Assembly (NCBI GenBank): GCA_035303885.1
Contig: DATGRE010000314.1
Span: 1 to 7,116, forward strand
Direction: 5' to 3'
From: Zeimonas sp035303885
GTDB taxonomy: Bacteria > Pseudomonadota > Gammaproteobacteria > Burkholderiales > Burkholderiaceae_E
DNA: 7,116 nucleotides
Shown here: positions 1 through 5,652 of the stretch, in pieces
Layout: every line of letters begins with the position of its first letter
Numbering within the stretch: the stretch's first letter is position 1
The notes under the pieces: generated by a model
Databases searched by the model: none
What the model saw: the letters and a program-made list of their open reading frames with translations, nothing else
What the model was told of the DNA's origin: nothing
Program-made: the position numbers and the translations under genes

Positions 1-6
1 AAGGAG
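1..6 (+). promoter_or_regulatory. Ribosome binding site of the binding-protein gene
   Basis: AAGGAG sits 5 bases before the ATG at 12, a strong Shine-Dalgarno match that fixes this start. The window begins exactly here, so the promoter and any operator of the transporter operon lie outside it. Confidence 0.8.
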
Positions 7-11
7 ACACG

Positions 12-1229
12 ATGACCCGTCGATCGCTGCAACGCGCGTTGGCCTGCGCCGCTCTCGCGACCGCTCCGCTGGTCGTTCCGGTGCAGGCCGCCGCCCAGGA
101 GACGATCCGCTTCGGCGCACCGTTGCCGCTCACCGGTGCCCTCGCGCCCGAGGCCCTGAAACAGCAGCAGGGCTACGACCTCTGGGCCGAGCAGGTCAAC
201 AAGGCCGGCGGCATCGACGTCGGCGGCAAGAAGATGAAGGTGGAGATCGTCTACACCGACTACCAGTCGAACACGCCGCGCGCGGTGCAGGCCGCCGAGC
301 GTCTGATCACGCAGGAGAAGGTGCATTTCCTGTTCTCGCCCTTCGGCTCGGGCGCCGCGAAGGCGGCGAGCACGGTCAGCGAGAAATACAAGGTGCCGAC
401 GATCGCGTCGACCGCGTCGTCGTCGCAGGTGTACGACCAGGGCTACAAGTACCTGTTCGGCACCTTCACGCCGAACGACACGCTGACGACGCCGCTGACG
501 CAGATCGTCAAGCAGAAGGCGCCCGAGGTGAAGCGCGTGGCGATCATCGCGCGCAACGACCTCTTCCCGCTGGCGATCGCCCAGGAGATGGAGAAGTCGG
601 CGAAGGCGAACGGCCTCGAGGTCGTGATGTTCGAGAAATACGCGATCAACACGATGGACCACTCGTCGGCGCTCGCGCAGGTCAAGGCGACCAAGGCCGA
701 CTGGATCTTCGCCACCGGCTACATCAACGACCTGGTGCTGATCCGCAAGCAGATGACCGACCAGCGCGTCTCCGCTGCAGTGGTCACGATGATCGCCGGG
801 CCCGCCTACCAGGAGTTCATCGACGCGACCGGCGCCGGCGCCGAGAACATCAGCAGCGCCGCGTGGTGGCACCCCGCCGTGCGCTACCAGGGCACGGACA
901 TCTTCGGCACCGCCGAGAACTACGTGAAGCTGTTCCGCGAGAAGTACAACGCCACGCCCGACTACGCACAGGCGTCGTCGTCGGTTTCCGGCGCGCTGTT
1001 CCAGATGGCGATCGAGAAGGTCGGCTCGCTCGACCGCGACAAGGTCCGCGACGCGCTCGCGGAGATGGACGTGATGACTTTCTGGGGACCGGTGCGCTTC
1101 GGCCCCACCGGGCAGATCAACTCGCTCGAGCCGCCCGTGTTCCAGATCCAGGGCGGCCAGGCGATCGTCGTGCATCCGCCCGAGATCAAGCAGGGCGAGC
1201 TGAAGCTCGGCGTCGGCCAGCAGCAGTGA
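12..1229 (+). CDS. Periplasmic substrate-binding protein of a HAAT-family (branched-chain amino acid type) ABC importer
   Basis: This 405-residue protein should capture the substrate in the periplasm and deliver it to the LivH/LivM permease pair encoded downstream. Residues 1 to about 28 form a Sec signal peptide: Arg-Arg at 3-4, a hydrophobic Ala/Leu/Val core, and Ala-rich cleavage sites near 26-28. C12 is too near the N-terminus and lacks a proper lipobox, so the mature protein is probably soluble. The rest fits a type I periplasmic binding fold (Peripla_BP_6). It opens with GAPLPLTG (35-42), followed by the conserved N-x-AGGI segment (63-68), the V-Y-T-D-Y strand (80-84) and the ligand-cleft loop SPFGSG (109-114). 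The length is typical for the family. The start is fixed by AAGGAG five bases upstream. The ligand cannot be assigned: relatives bind Leu/Ile/Val, amides or aromatic acids, and the enzymes downstream suggest a catabolic organic acid. It is the first visible gene of the transporter operon. Confidence 0.93.
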   Translation: MTRRSLQRALACAALATAPLVVPVQAAAQETIRFGAPLPLTGALAPEALKQQQGYDLWAEQVNKAGGIDVGGKKMKVEIVYTDYQSNTPRAVQAAERLITQEKVHFLFSPFGSGAAKAASTVSEKYKVPTIASTASSSQVYDQGYKYLFGTFTPNDTLTTPLTQIVKQKAPEVKRVAIIARNDLFPLAIAQEMEKSAKANGLEVVMFEKYAINTMDHSSALAQVKATKADWIFATGYINDLVLIRKQMTDQRVSAAVVTMIAGPAYQEFIDATGAGAENISSAAWWHPAVRYQGTDIFGTAENYVKLFREKYNATPDYAQASSSVSGALFQMAIEKVGSLDRDKVRDALAEMDVMTFWGPVRFGPTGQINSLEPPVFQIQGGQAIVVHPPEIKQGELKLGVGQQQ

Positions 1230-1295
1230 GCCGCGTGGCCGCGCATCGGTAAAGACGGAGCCGGCGGCCGGCGGCGCGACCGGCGAGCGGCGACA

Positions 1296-1324
1296 CGCGG
1301 CACGGGCGCCCGCCCGTGCCCGCG
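1296..1324 (+). other. Strong GC-rich RNA hairpin between binding-protein and permease genes
   Basis: The arms at 1299-1308 and 1311-1320 are exact reverse complements (GGCACGGGCG / CGCCCGTGCC). A tight loop realistically leaves a 9-bp stem with a 4-base loop. Past a bulged C at 1321, three more pairs (1296-1298 with 1322-1324) extend it. No U-run follows, so it is not a classical intrinsic terminator. By analogy with other ABC importer operons, a stem here could stop 3' exonucleases and keep the binding-protein mRNA more abundant than the permease mRNA, or attenuate transcription. That role is inferred; the inverted repeat itself is seen directly. Confidence 0.6.
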
Positions 1325-1369
1325 GCTCGACGCGCCTCGCCCGCCCCGCCGCTTCGCTGCGCTCCGTTC

Positions 1370-1383
1370 GGTGCGGCCGCACC
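1370..1383. repeat. 14-base perfect palindrome upstream of the permease gene
   Basis: GGTGCGGCCGCACC reads identically on both strands and ends 28 bases before the ATG at 1412. It could be a second RNA stem, a protein-binding site, or part of a dispersed GC-rich repeat; the preceding stretch (1351-1364) has the look of repeats scattered in high-GC proteobacterial genomes. In DNA this rich in G and C a short palindrome can also arise by chance, so no function is assigned. Confidence 0.4.
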
Positions 1384-1411
1384 CCGCCCTTCGCCCTACC
1401 CGGCGCATCCG

Positions 1412-2275
1412 ATGTTCCTGCAGATTCTCGTCAACGGTGTCGTGCTCGGCTGCCTGTACGCGTGCATCGCGGCCGGCTTCTCGCTCGTCTGGGGCGTGCT
1501 CAACGTGATCAACCTGATGCACGGATCGTTCATCGTGCTCGGTTCGTATCTCGCGTGGGGCGCGTACCACTCGATCGGCTTCAGTCCGTGGGTGACGCTG
1601 GCGATCGCCGCGCCGCTGTTCTACGCGGTGGGCTACGCGGTGCAGCGCGGCGTGCTCAACCGCGTGATGGCCGCGCCGGTGCTCGTCACGCTGACGCTCA
1701 CGTTCGGCATGGACCTGATCCTGAACAACGCGATGATCCTCGCGTTCAAGGCCGACTACCGCAAGCTGATGCTCGACCCGCCGCTGGGCACGCTGGCGTT
1801 CGGATCGGTGGTCGTGCCCGTCGACCGGCTGGTGGCCACGGCGTTCGCGCTCGTGCTCACCGGCGCGCTCTACGTGCTGCTGCGCAAGTCGCGGATGGGG
1901 CGCGCGATCATCGCGGTGCGGCTCGACCGCGACGCGGCACGGCTGATGGGGGTCGACGTGCCGTCGACCTACGCCGCCGCCTTCGGGCTCGGCGCGGCGA
2001 TGGCGGGCTGCGCCGGCGTGCTGCTCGCGATGATCTTTCCGATCTCGCCGCTGTCGTCGCTCCCCTATCTCGGCAAGGCCTTCGTCGTCTGCGTGCTCGG
2101 CGGCCTGGGCAGCGTGCCCGGCGCGGTGCTCGGCGGCCTCGTGCTCGGCCTCGTCGAGAGCTTCGGCGCCATGGCGTTCGGCCCCGAGCACGCGGTGACG
2201 CTGTCGTTCGCGCTGCTGATCGCCTTCCTGATCTTCCGGCCCCAGGGCCTGCTCGGCAAGCGGGGTTTCGAATGA
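1412..2275 (+). CDS. livH: Inner-membrane permease, LivH type
   Basis: This 287-residue protein is one of two dissimilar permeases that form the importer's membrane channel. It is hydrophobic throughout with about eight predicted membrane segments. Family hallmarks are the N-terminal N-G-V-x-L-G-x-L-Y-A helix (8-17), V-W-G-V-L-N-V-I-N-L-x-H-G (26-38), the cytoplasmic coupling loop G-R-A-I-I-A-V ... D-A-A-R-L-M-G-V (163-181) that should contact an ATPase, V-L-G-G-L-G-S-V-P-G (228-237), and a terminal R-P-Q-G-L-L-G (276-282). The frame stays open upstream to a GTG at 1316, but that would add 32 Arg/Pro-rich residues foreign to the family, so ATG 1412 is chosen. No good Shine-Dalgarno precedes 1412, and the leader carries a hairpin and a palindrome, so initiation may be weak or structure-dependent. 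The stop overlaps the next start as ATGA. The symbol marks the subfamily, not a proven leucine substrate. Confidence 0.92.
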   Translation: MFLQILVNGVVLGCLYACIAAGFSLVWGVLNVINLMHGSFIVLGSYLAWGAYHSIGFSPWVTLAIAAPLFYAVGYAVQRGVLNRVMAAPVLVTLTLTFGMDLILNNAMILAFKADYRKLMLDPPLGTLAFGSVVVPVDRLVATAFALVLTGALYVLLRKSRMGRAIIAVRLDRDAARLMGVDVPSTYAAAFGLGAAMAGCAGVLLAMIFPISPLSSLPYLGKAFVVCVLGGLGSVPGAVLGGLVLGLVESFGAMAFGPEHAVTLSFALLIAFLIFRPQGLLGKRGFE

Positions 2276-3243
2276 GCCGTCACGCGAAACTCGCCCTCGT
2301 CGTCGCTCTCGTCGCGCTCGCGGCCCTGCCGTGGATCGGCGAGGCCTATGCGCTGCGCCTCGGCACGGTCGCCTGCATGTACGCGGTGCTCGCCGTGTCG
2401 TGGAACGTCATCGGCGGCATGGCCGGCTATCCGTCCTTCGCCACCGCAGCCTTCTTCGGCCTGGGCGCCTACACCGGCGGCGTCCTGCTGTCGAAGGGCA
2501 CGCCGCTCGCGCTCGCGATCGGCGCCGCCGGCAGCGTCGCGTTCGCCGTAGCGATGCTGCTCGGCTGGGTGCTGCTCCGGCTGCGCGGACACTATTTCGC
2601 GATCGCGAGTCTGGCGGTGGCGGAAGTGCTGCGCGAGCTGACCAATTCGGCCACCGATCTCACGGGCGGCGGAATGGGACTGAACATCCCGCTGGACCTC
2701 GGTAGCGGCAACGTCGCCGACGAGGCCACGTTCTTCTTCCTGGCGATGTGGGCGCTGCTGCTCGTCGCCGTGCTCGTCGTGTTTGCCGTGGAGCGTTCGC
2801 GGCTCGGCTTCGGCCTGGCCTGCATCCGGCAGAACGAGGCCGCGGCCGACATGATCGGCGTGAACGCCACGCTGTACAAGGCGCTCGCTTTCGCGCTGTC
2901 GGGGCTGTTCGTCGCGATGGCCGGAACGCTGTACGCCGGCTGGGTGCACTACATCGAACCGCCCGACGTCTACGACGTGCTGTTCTCGGTCAAGCCGATC
3001 GTGATGGTGCTGCTCGGCGGACTCGGCTCGACCGTCGGCGCGGTCATCGGCGCCTTCGTGTTCCTCGGCATCGAGGAATTCGTCTGGAGCAACTGGCTGC
3101 AGGTGCACAGCGGCGTGCTCGGGTTCCTGATTGTCGCGCTGCTGCTGTTCCTGCCGCACGGGCTGATCTCGATCCGCCACCGGCTGCGCCGCGCGCCCGA
3201 CGCCGCGCCGGCCGGGATGATCCGCGAGGCGAGCCATGGCTGA
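2272..3243 (+). CDS. livM: Inner-membrane permease, LivM type
   Basis: This 323-residue protein is the second channel subunit, partner of the LivH-type permease. Hydrophobic segments run from about residue 6 to 310 and end in a short basic, cytoplasmic-looking tail (R-H-R-L-R-R). Family marks are A-F-F-G-L-G-A-Y (60-67), R-G-H-Y-F-A-I-A-S-L-A (105-115), D-L-T-G-G-G-M-G-L (129-137) and the ATPase-coupling loop S-R-L-G-F-G-L-A-C-I-R ... A-A-A-D-M-I-G-V-N (176-198). One variation: many LivM proteins have an S-[LF]-G-H motif just before the F-F-G-x-G-A-Y stretch, whereas here residues 55-58 are S-F-A-T. ATG 2272 overlaps the livH stop by four bases. It has only a weak upstream purine stretch, so it probably depends on re-initiation by terminating ribosomes. 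Its last 8 bases overlap the following ATPase gene. Confidence 0.92.
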   Translation: MSRHAKLALVVALVALAALPWIGEAYALRLGTVACMYAVLAVSWNVIGGMAGYPSFATAAFFGLGAYTGGVLLSKGTPLALAIGAAGSVAFAVAMLLGWVLLRLRGHYFAIASLAVAEVLRELTNSATDLTGGGMGLNIPLDLGSGNVADEATFFFLAMWALLLVAVLVVFAVERSRLGFGLACIRQNEAAADMIGVNATLYKALAFALSGLFVAMAGTLYAGWVHYIEPPDVYDVLFSVKPIVMVLLGGLGSTVGAVIGAFVFLGIEEFVWSNWLQVHSGVLGFLIVALLLFLPHGLISIRHRLRRAPDAAPAGMIREASHG

Positions 3244-3985
3244 GCTTCTGCGTCTCGAATCCGTGTCGCGGCGCTTCGGCGGCCTGCACGCGCTCGACGA
3301 CGTCACGCTGTCGATCGGCGCCGGCGAGGTGCTCGGACTGATCGGTCCGAACGGCGCCGGCAAGACGACGCTGGTGAACGTGATCACCGGCGTGCACCGC
3401 GCGAGCAGCGGACGCGTCGTCTTCGAGGGTCGCGACATCACCCGCCTGCGTCCGTACCAGACCGCGCGCGCCGGGCTGGCGCGCACTTTCCAGGTCGTGC
3501 AGCCGTTCCCCGAGCTCTCGGTGCTCGACAACGTGCGCGCGGCGGCGCTGTTCTCGGCCAACAGCGCGATGCGCGAAGCGCAGCGCGTCGCCGAGGAGCA
3601 GCTCGCCTTCGTCGGGCTCGGCGAGTTCGCGTCGATGCCCGCGGCCAACCTCACGCTGGCGATGCGCAAGCGGCTCGAGCTGGCCAAGGCGCTCGCGATG
3701 CGCCCGAAGCTGCTGTTCCTGGACGAGGTGAACGCCGGCCTGAACTCGGCCGAGATCGAGCAGGCGATGGCGCTGATCCGCCGCATTGCCGACTCCGGCG
3801 TGACGATCGTCCTGATCGAGCACCTGATGAAGGTCGTGCTGTCGGTGTCCTCGCGCGTCGTCGTTTTGCACAACGGTGCGCTGATCGCCGACGGCCCACC
3901 GGCACAGGTCGTCTCGGATCCCCACGTCGTCGAAGCCTATCTCGGCAAGAAGTACGCGCAGCGCGCGATGGAGGCGGCGCAATGA
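3236..3985 (+). CDS. livG: ABC transporter ATPase, LivG type, with a degenerate signature motif
   Basis: This 249-residue cytoplasmic ATPase is one half of the nucleotide-binding dimer that powers the importer. Visible motifs are Walker A G-P-N-G-A-G-K-T-T (37-45), Q-loop Q86 within A-R-T-F-Q, Walker B L-L-F-L-D-E (159-164) with catalytic E164, the following A-G-L-N-S-x-E segment, and the H-loop H196 in I-E-H. The C-terminal V-V-E-A-Y-L-G is a LivG hallmark. The ABC signature is odd: where LSGGQ is expected, residues 139-143 read L-T-L-A-M, while the flanking R-K-R-L-E-L-A-K-A-L is normal. I recall similar L-T-L forms in a LivG subfamily, so this is probably inherited, not damage. It would make one of the two ATP sites of the LivG/LivF dimer weaker. 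GAGG at 3226-3229 supports the ATG at 3236. The gene overlaps livM by 8 bases and livF by 4. Confidence 0.93.
   Translation: MAELLRLESVSRRFGGLHALDDVTLSIGAGEVLGLIGPNGAGKTTLVNVITGVHRASSGRVVFEGRDITRLRPYQTARAGLARTFQVVQPFPELSVLDNVRAAALFSANSAMREAQRVAEEQLAFVGLGEFASMPAANLTLAMRKRLELAKALAMRPKLLFLDEVNAGLNSAEIEQAMALIRRIADSGVTIVLIEHLMKVVLSVSSRVVVLHNGALIADGPPAQVVSDPHVVEAYLGKKYAQRAMEAAQ
3970..3974 (+). promoter_or_regulatory. Ribosome binding site of the LivF-type gene
   Basis: GGAGG lies inside the end of the preceding ATPase gene, 7 bases before ATG 3982. It decides the start in favour of the longer LivF form, with an extra N-terminal stretch, over the GTG at 4000. Confidence 0.65.
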
Positions 3986-4770
3986 ACGCGATCGACGAGG
4001 TGCTGCGCACGCCCGGCGAGGACGGGCGCACGCCCGGGCAGCGGGGGCGCGAGCTGCTGCGCATCGAAGGGCTGCAGTCGGGCTACGGCCCGGTCACCGT
4101 CCTGTGGGACATCGATCTTTCCGTGCGCGAGGGCGAGATCACCGCGCTGATCGGCTCGAACGGCGCGGGCAAGTCGACGCTGATGCGCACGATCTCCGGG
4201 CTCGTCCCCGTGCGCGCCGGGCGCATGCTGTGGCAGGGCGCCGACGTGACCGGCGGCGACCCCGCCGCCGTGCTGCGGCTCGGCATCGCGCACGTGCCGG
4301 AAGGGCGACGCCTGTTCAGCGCGATGAGCGTCGAGGAGAACCTGCTGATGGGCGCGTATCTGCGCCGCCCCGGCGCCGGCGACGTCGATCGCGATCTCGA
4401 GCGCGTCTACTCGATCTTCCCGAAGCTGAAGGAGCGCCGCCGGCAGGCGGCGGGCACGCTGTCGGGCGGCGAGCAGCAGATGTGCGCGATCGGGCGCGGC
4501 CTGATGAGCGCGCCGCGCCTGCTGATGATCGACGAGCTCTCGCTGGGGCTGTCGCCGCTGCTCGTCGAGCAGCTCGTCGAGGCGCTGCAGTCGCTGAATC
4601 GCGAAGGGTTGACGATTCTCGTCGTCGAGCAGGACGTCGTCGCCGCACTCGAGGTCTCGTCGAACGCCTACGTGATGGACACCGGCCGCGTCACGCAGCA
4701 CGGCGCGAGCGACGCCCTGCTCGCCGACCCGGCGGTGCGTCGCGCCTATCTCGGCGCACTCGCCGACTGA
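3982..4770 (+). CDS. livF: ABC transporter ATPase, LivF type, with an N-terminal extension
   Basis: This 262-residue cytoplasmic ATPase pairs with the LivG-type subunit. Motifs are Walker A G-S-N-G-A-G-K-S-T (58-66), V-P-E-G-R-R (105-110; Glu at the Q-loop position, as is normal for LivF), an intact signature L-S-G-G-E (160-164), Walker B L-L-M-I-D-E (180-185), and V-E-Q with Gln217 at the H-loop position, again LivF-typical. A-Y-L-G near the C-terminus is also a family mark. LivF proteins usually start at about the L-L-R-I-E-G-L segment found here at 25-31. The extra ~24 residues contain two near copies of a seven-residue unit (RTPGEDG then RTPGQRG, 9-22). A good GGAGG before ATG 3982 and the ATGA overlap with livG support this start. 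Because LivF's signature is intact and LivG's is not, the heterodimer should have unequal ATP sites. Confidence 0.93.
   Translation: MNAIDEVLRTPGEDGRTPGQRGRELLRIEGLQSGYGPVTVLWDIDLSVREGEITALIGSNGAGKSTLMRTISGLVPVRAGRMLWQGADVTGGDPAAVLRLGIAHVPEGRRLFSAMSVEENLLMGAYLRRPGAGDVDRDLERVYSIFPKLKERRRQAAGTLSGGEQQMCAIGRGLMSAPRLLMIDELSLGLSPLLVEQLVEALQSLNREGLTILVVEQDVVAALEVSSNAYVMDTGRVTQHGASDALLADPAVRRAYLGALAD
4005..4037 (+). repeat. In-frame 12-base direct repeat at the start of the LivF-type gene
   Basis: GCGCACGCCCGG occurs at 4005-4016 and again at 4026-4037, exactly 21 bases apart. The reading frame is therefore kept and two seven-residue units result (residues 9-15 and 16-22). It looks like a small in-frame duplication in the non-conserved leader of the ATPase. 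Confidence 0.6.
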
Positions 4771-4823
4771 GGCGCGATCGGTCGGCCGCTCGGGTTCGTT
4801 TTTCCGGTTCGCTCTCTCCCGGT

Positions 4824-4853
4824 CCGGCCGCCGTCGCCGGGCCGGCCTTGTTT
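4824..4853 (+). terminator. Weak intrinsic terminator candidate after the transporter genes
   Basis: CCGGCC (4824-4829) can pair with GGCCGG (4840-4845) across a 10-base loop, and CTTGTTT follows at 4847-4853. The stem is short and the T-run is interrupted, so read-through into the enzyme genes is likely. It lies in the 118-base gap 4771-4888, where I see no convincing -35/-10 promoter and no other structure. Confidence 0.3.
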
Positions 4854-4876
4854 CAACGGATGGCTCTCACATTCCT

Positions 4877-4881
4877 GGAGG
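4877..4881 (+). promoter_or_regulatory. Ribosome binding site of the deaminase-like gene
   Basis: GGAGG ends 7 bases before ATG 4889. It decides between that start and a nearby out-of-frame ATG at 4885. Confidence 0.7.
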
Positions 4882-4888
4882 TGCATGC

Positions 4889-5638
4889 ATGAGCACGAAG
4901 ATCCTCGCCGCCGGCGGCTACCGTTACATCTCCGCCGTCTCGCAGTACTCGGCGGGGGTGGCCGCGGAGCCCGGATTCCGAATCGAGCGCGTTCGCTTCT
5001 CGCGCGTGGTCCCGCTGCGTGAAGGCTTCGAGCGCATCGAGCGGCATCTCGCGTCGCTGGGGCGTCCGAACACCGCGTTCTGCGCATGCGAGCTGCGCTC
5101 GCCGGCGCCGTTCACCGAGGCGGGATTCCGCGAGTTCAACGAGATCTACACCGGCACGCTGAAGCGCTGGGAGATCATCGGCGAGGACAATCCGGTGGCG
5201 CGCAGCAACGTCTGTCCCGAGCTCGACCCGCCGTCCGAGCCCGGCTTCTTCGCGTTCAGCTACACGGTGCCCGAAGCCGACGCGGCGCCGACCTTCGTCG
5301 TCGCCGGCAGCGCCGAGGCGCCGGAGGGCAAGGGCGACTATCGGGAGAATGCGATCGCGCGCGACGACGTCTCGCCCGAGGGCATCCGCACGAAGGCGCG
5401 CTGGGTGCTCGGCGAGATGGAGAACCGCATGCGGGCGCTGGGCTTCGACTGGAGCGCGACGACCGCGACGCAGGTGTACACGGTGCACGACATCCATCCG
5501 TTCCTCGGCGAGGAGCTGGTGCGCCGCGGCGCGATGCGCGCGGGGGTCACCTGGCACTACAACCGTCCGCCGGTCGTCGGCCTCGAGTACGAGATGGACT
5601 GCCGCGGCGTGTCCGTCGAGCGCGTGCTCGTCGTCTGA
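4889..5638 (+). CDS. cnbZ: CnbZ-like deaminase (2-amino-5-chloromuconate deaminase family), apparently a double RidA-like protein
   Basis: This 249-residue soluble protein resembles the family named after CnbZ, a deaminase that removes ammonia from 2-amino-5-chloromuconate in chloronitrobenzene degradation. I recognise it by memory of family motifs: G-G-Y-R-Y (9-13), Y-S-A-G-V-A-A-E-P-G (20-29), A-C-E-L-R-S-P-A-P-F-T (66-76), N-P-V-A-R-S-N-V (101-108), Y-T-V-H-D-I (197-202) and R-P-P-V-V-G-L-E-Y-E-M-D (226-237). Both halves show RidA/YjgF-like order. The N-half (about 10-128) has an S-A-G strand, a helix, F-N-E-I-Y, then P-V-A-R-S-N-V and a closing strand. The C-half (about 134-240) has V-V-A-G-S, a helix ending A-L-G-F, Q-V-Y-T-V-H-D-I, then L-E-Y-E-M-D. 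RidA proteins hydrolyse enamines/imines, which fits deamination; R105 is a candidate catalytic arginine. The true substrate is unknown, and chlorinated compounds need not be involved. GGAGG seven bases upstream supports the start. Alternative call: a conserved RidA-like protein of unknown role. Confidence 0.65.
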   Translation: MSTKILAAGGYRYISAVSQYSAGVAAEPGFRIERVRFSRVVPLREGFERIERHLASLGRPNTAFCACELRSPAPFTEAGFREFNEIYTGTLKRWEIIGEDNPVARSNVCPELDPPSEPGFFAFSYTVPEADAAPTFVVAGSAEAPEGKGDYRENAIARDDVSPEGIRTKARWVLGEMENRMRALGFDWSATTATQVYTVHDIHPFLGEELVRRGAMRAGVTWHYNRPPVVGLEYEMDCRGVSVERVLVV

Positions 5639-5639
5639 G

Positions 5640-5646
5640 AAGGGAG
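5640..5646 (+). promoter_or_regulatory. Ribosome binding site of the FAH-family gene
   Basis: AAGGGAG is placed 6 bases before ATG 5653, just after the deaminase-like stop. It rejects the much longer upstream reading of this frame. Confidence 0.75.
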
Positions 5647-5652
5647 AACGCG

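Noticed and set aside
39..50. Lipoprotein processing site at C12 of the binding protein
   Set aside because: The preceding residues are Ala-Leu-Ala, with no Leu/Val/Ile at -3, and the Cys lies only 8 residues after the Arg pair, so a lipobox is not supported.
1316..1411. Upstream GTG extension of the LivH-type permease
   Set aside because: It would add 32 Arg/Pro/Ala-rich residues, overlaps the hairpin arm, and does not match family N-termini, which begin at the ATG at 1412.
962..2191. Long antisense open frame (about 409 codons) across the binding-protein/permease junction
   Set aside because: The translation is low-complexity Arg/Ala/His/Glu-rich with no family resemblance. It lies opposite clearly conserved genes, and long antisense frames are expected at this GC content.
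2065..3873. Very long antisense open frame (about 602 codons) opposite livM and livG
   Set aside because: It is compositionally biased with no recognisable domain. Its length follows from the third-position GC bias of the sense genes.
4771..4888. Promoter for the enzyme genes in the gap after the transporter
   Set aside because: There are T-rich patches (4796-4803, 4848-4853), but no -35/-10 pair with sensible spacing could be read with confidence.
5086..5652. Upstream extension of the FAH frame through the deaminase-like gene
   Set aside because: It would overlap almost all of a conserved gene. ATG 5653 has a strong ribosome site and gives the normal family length.
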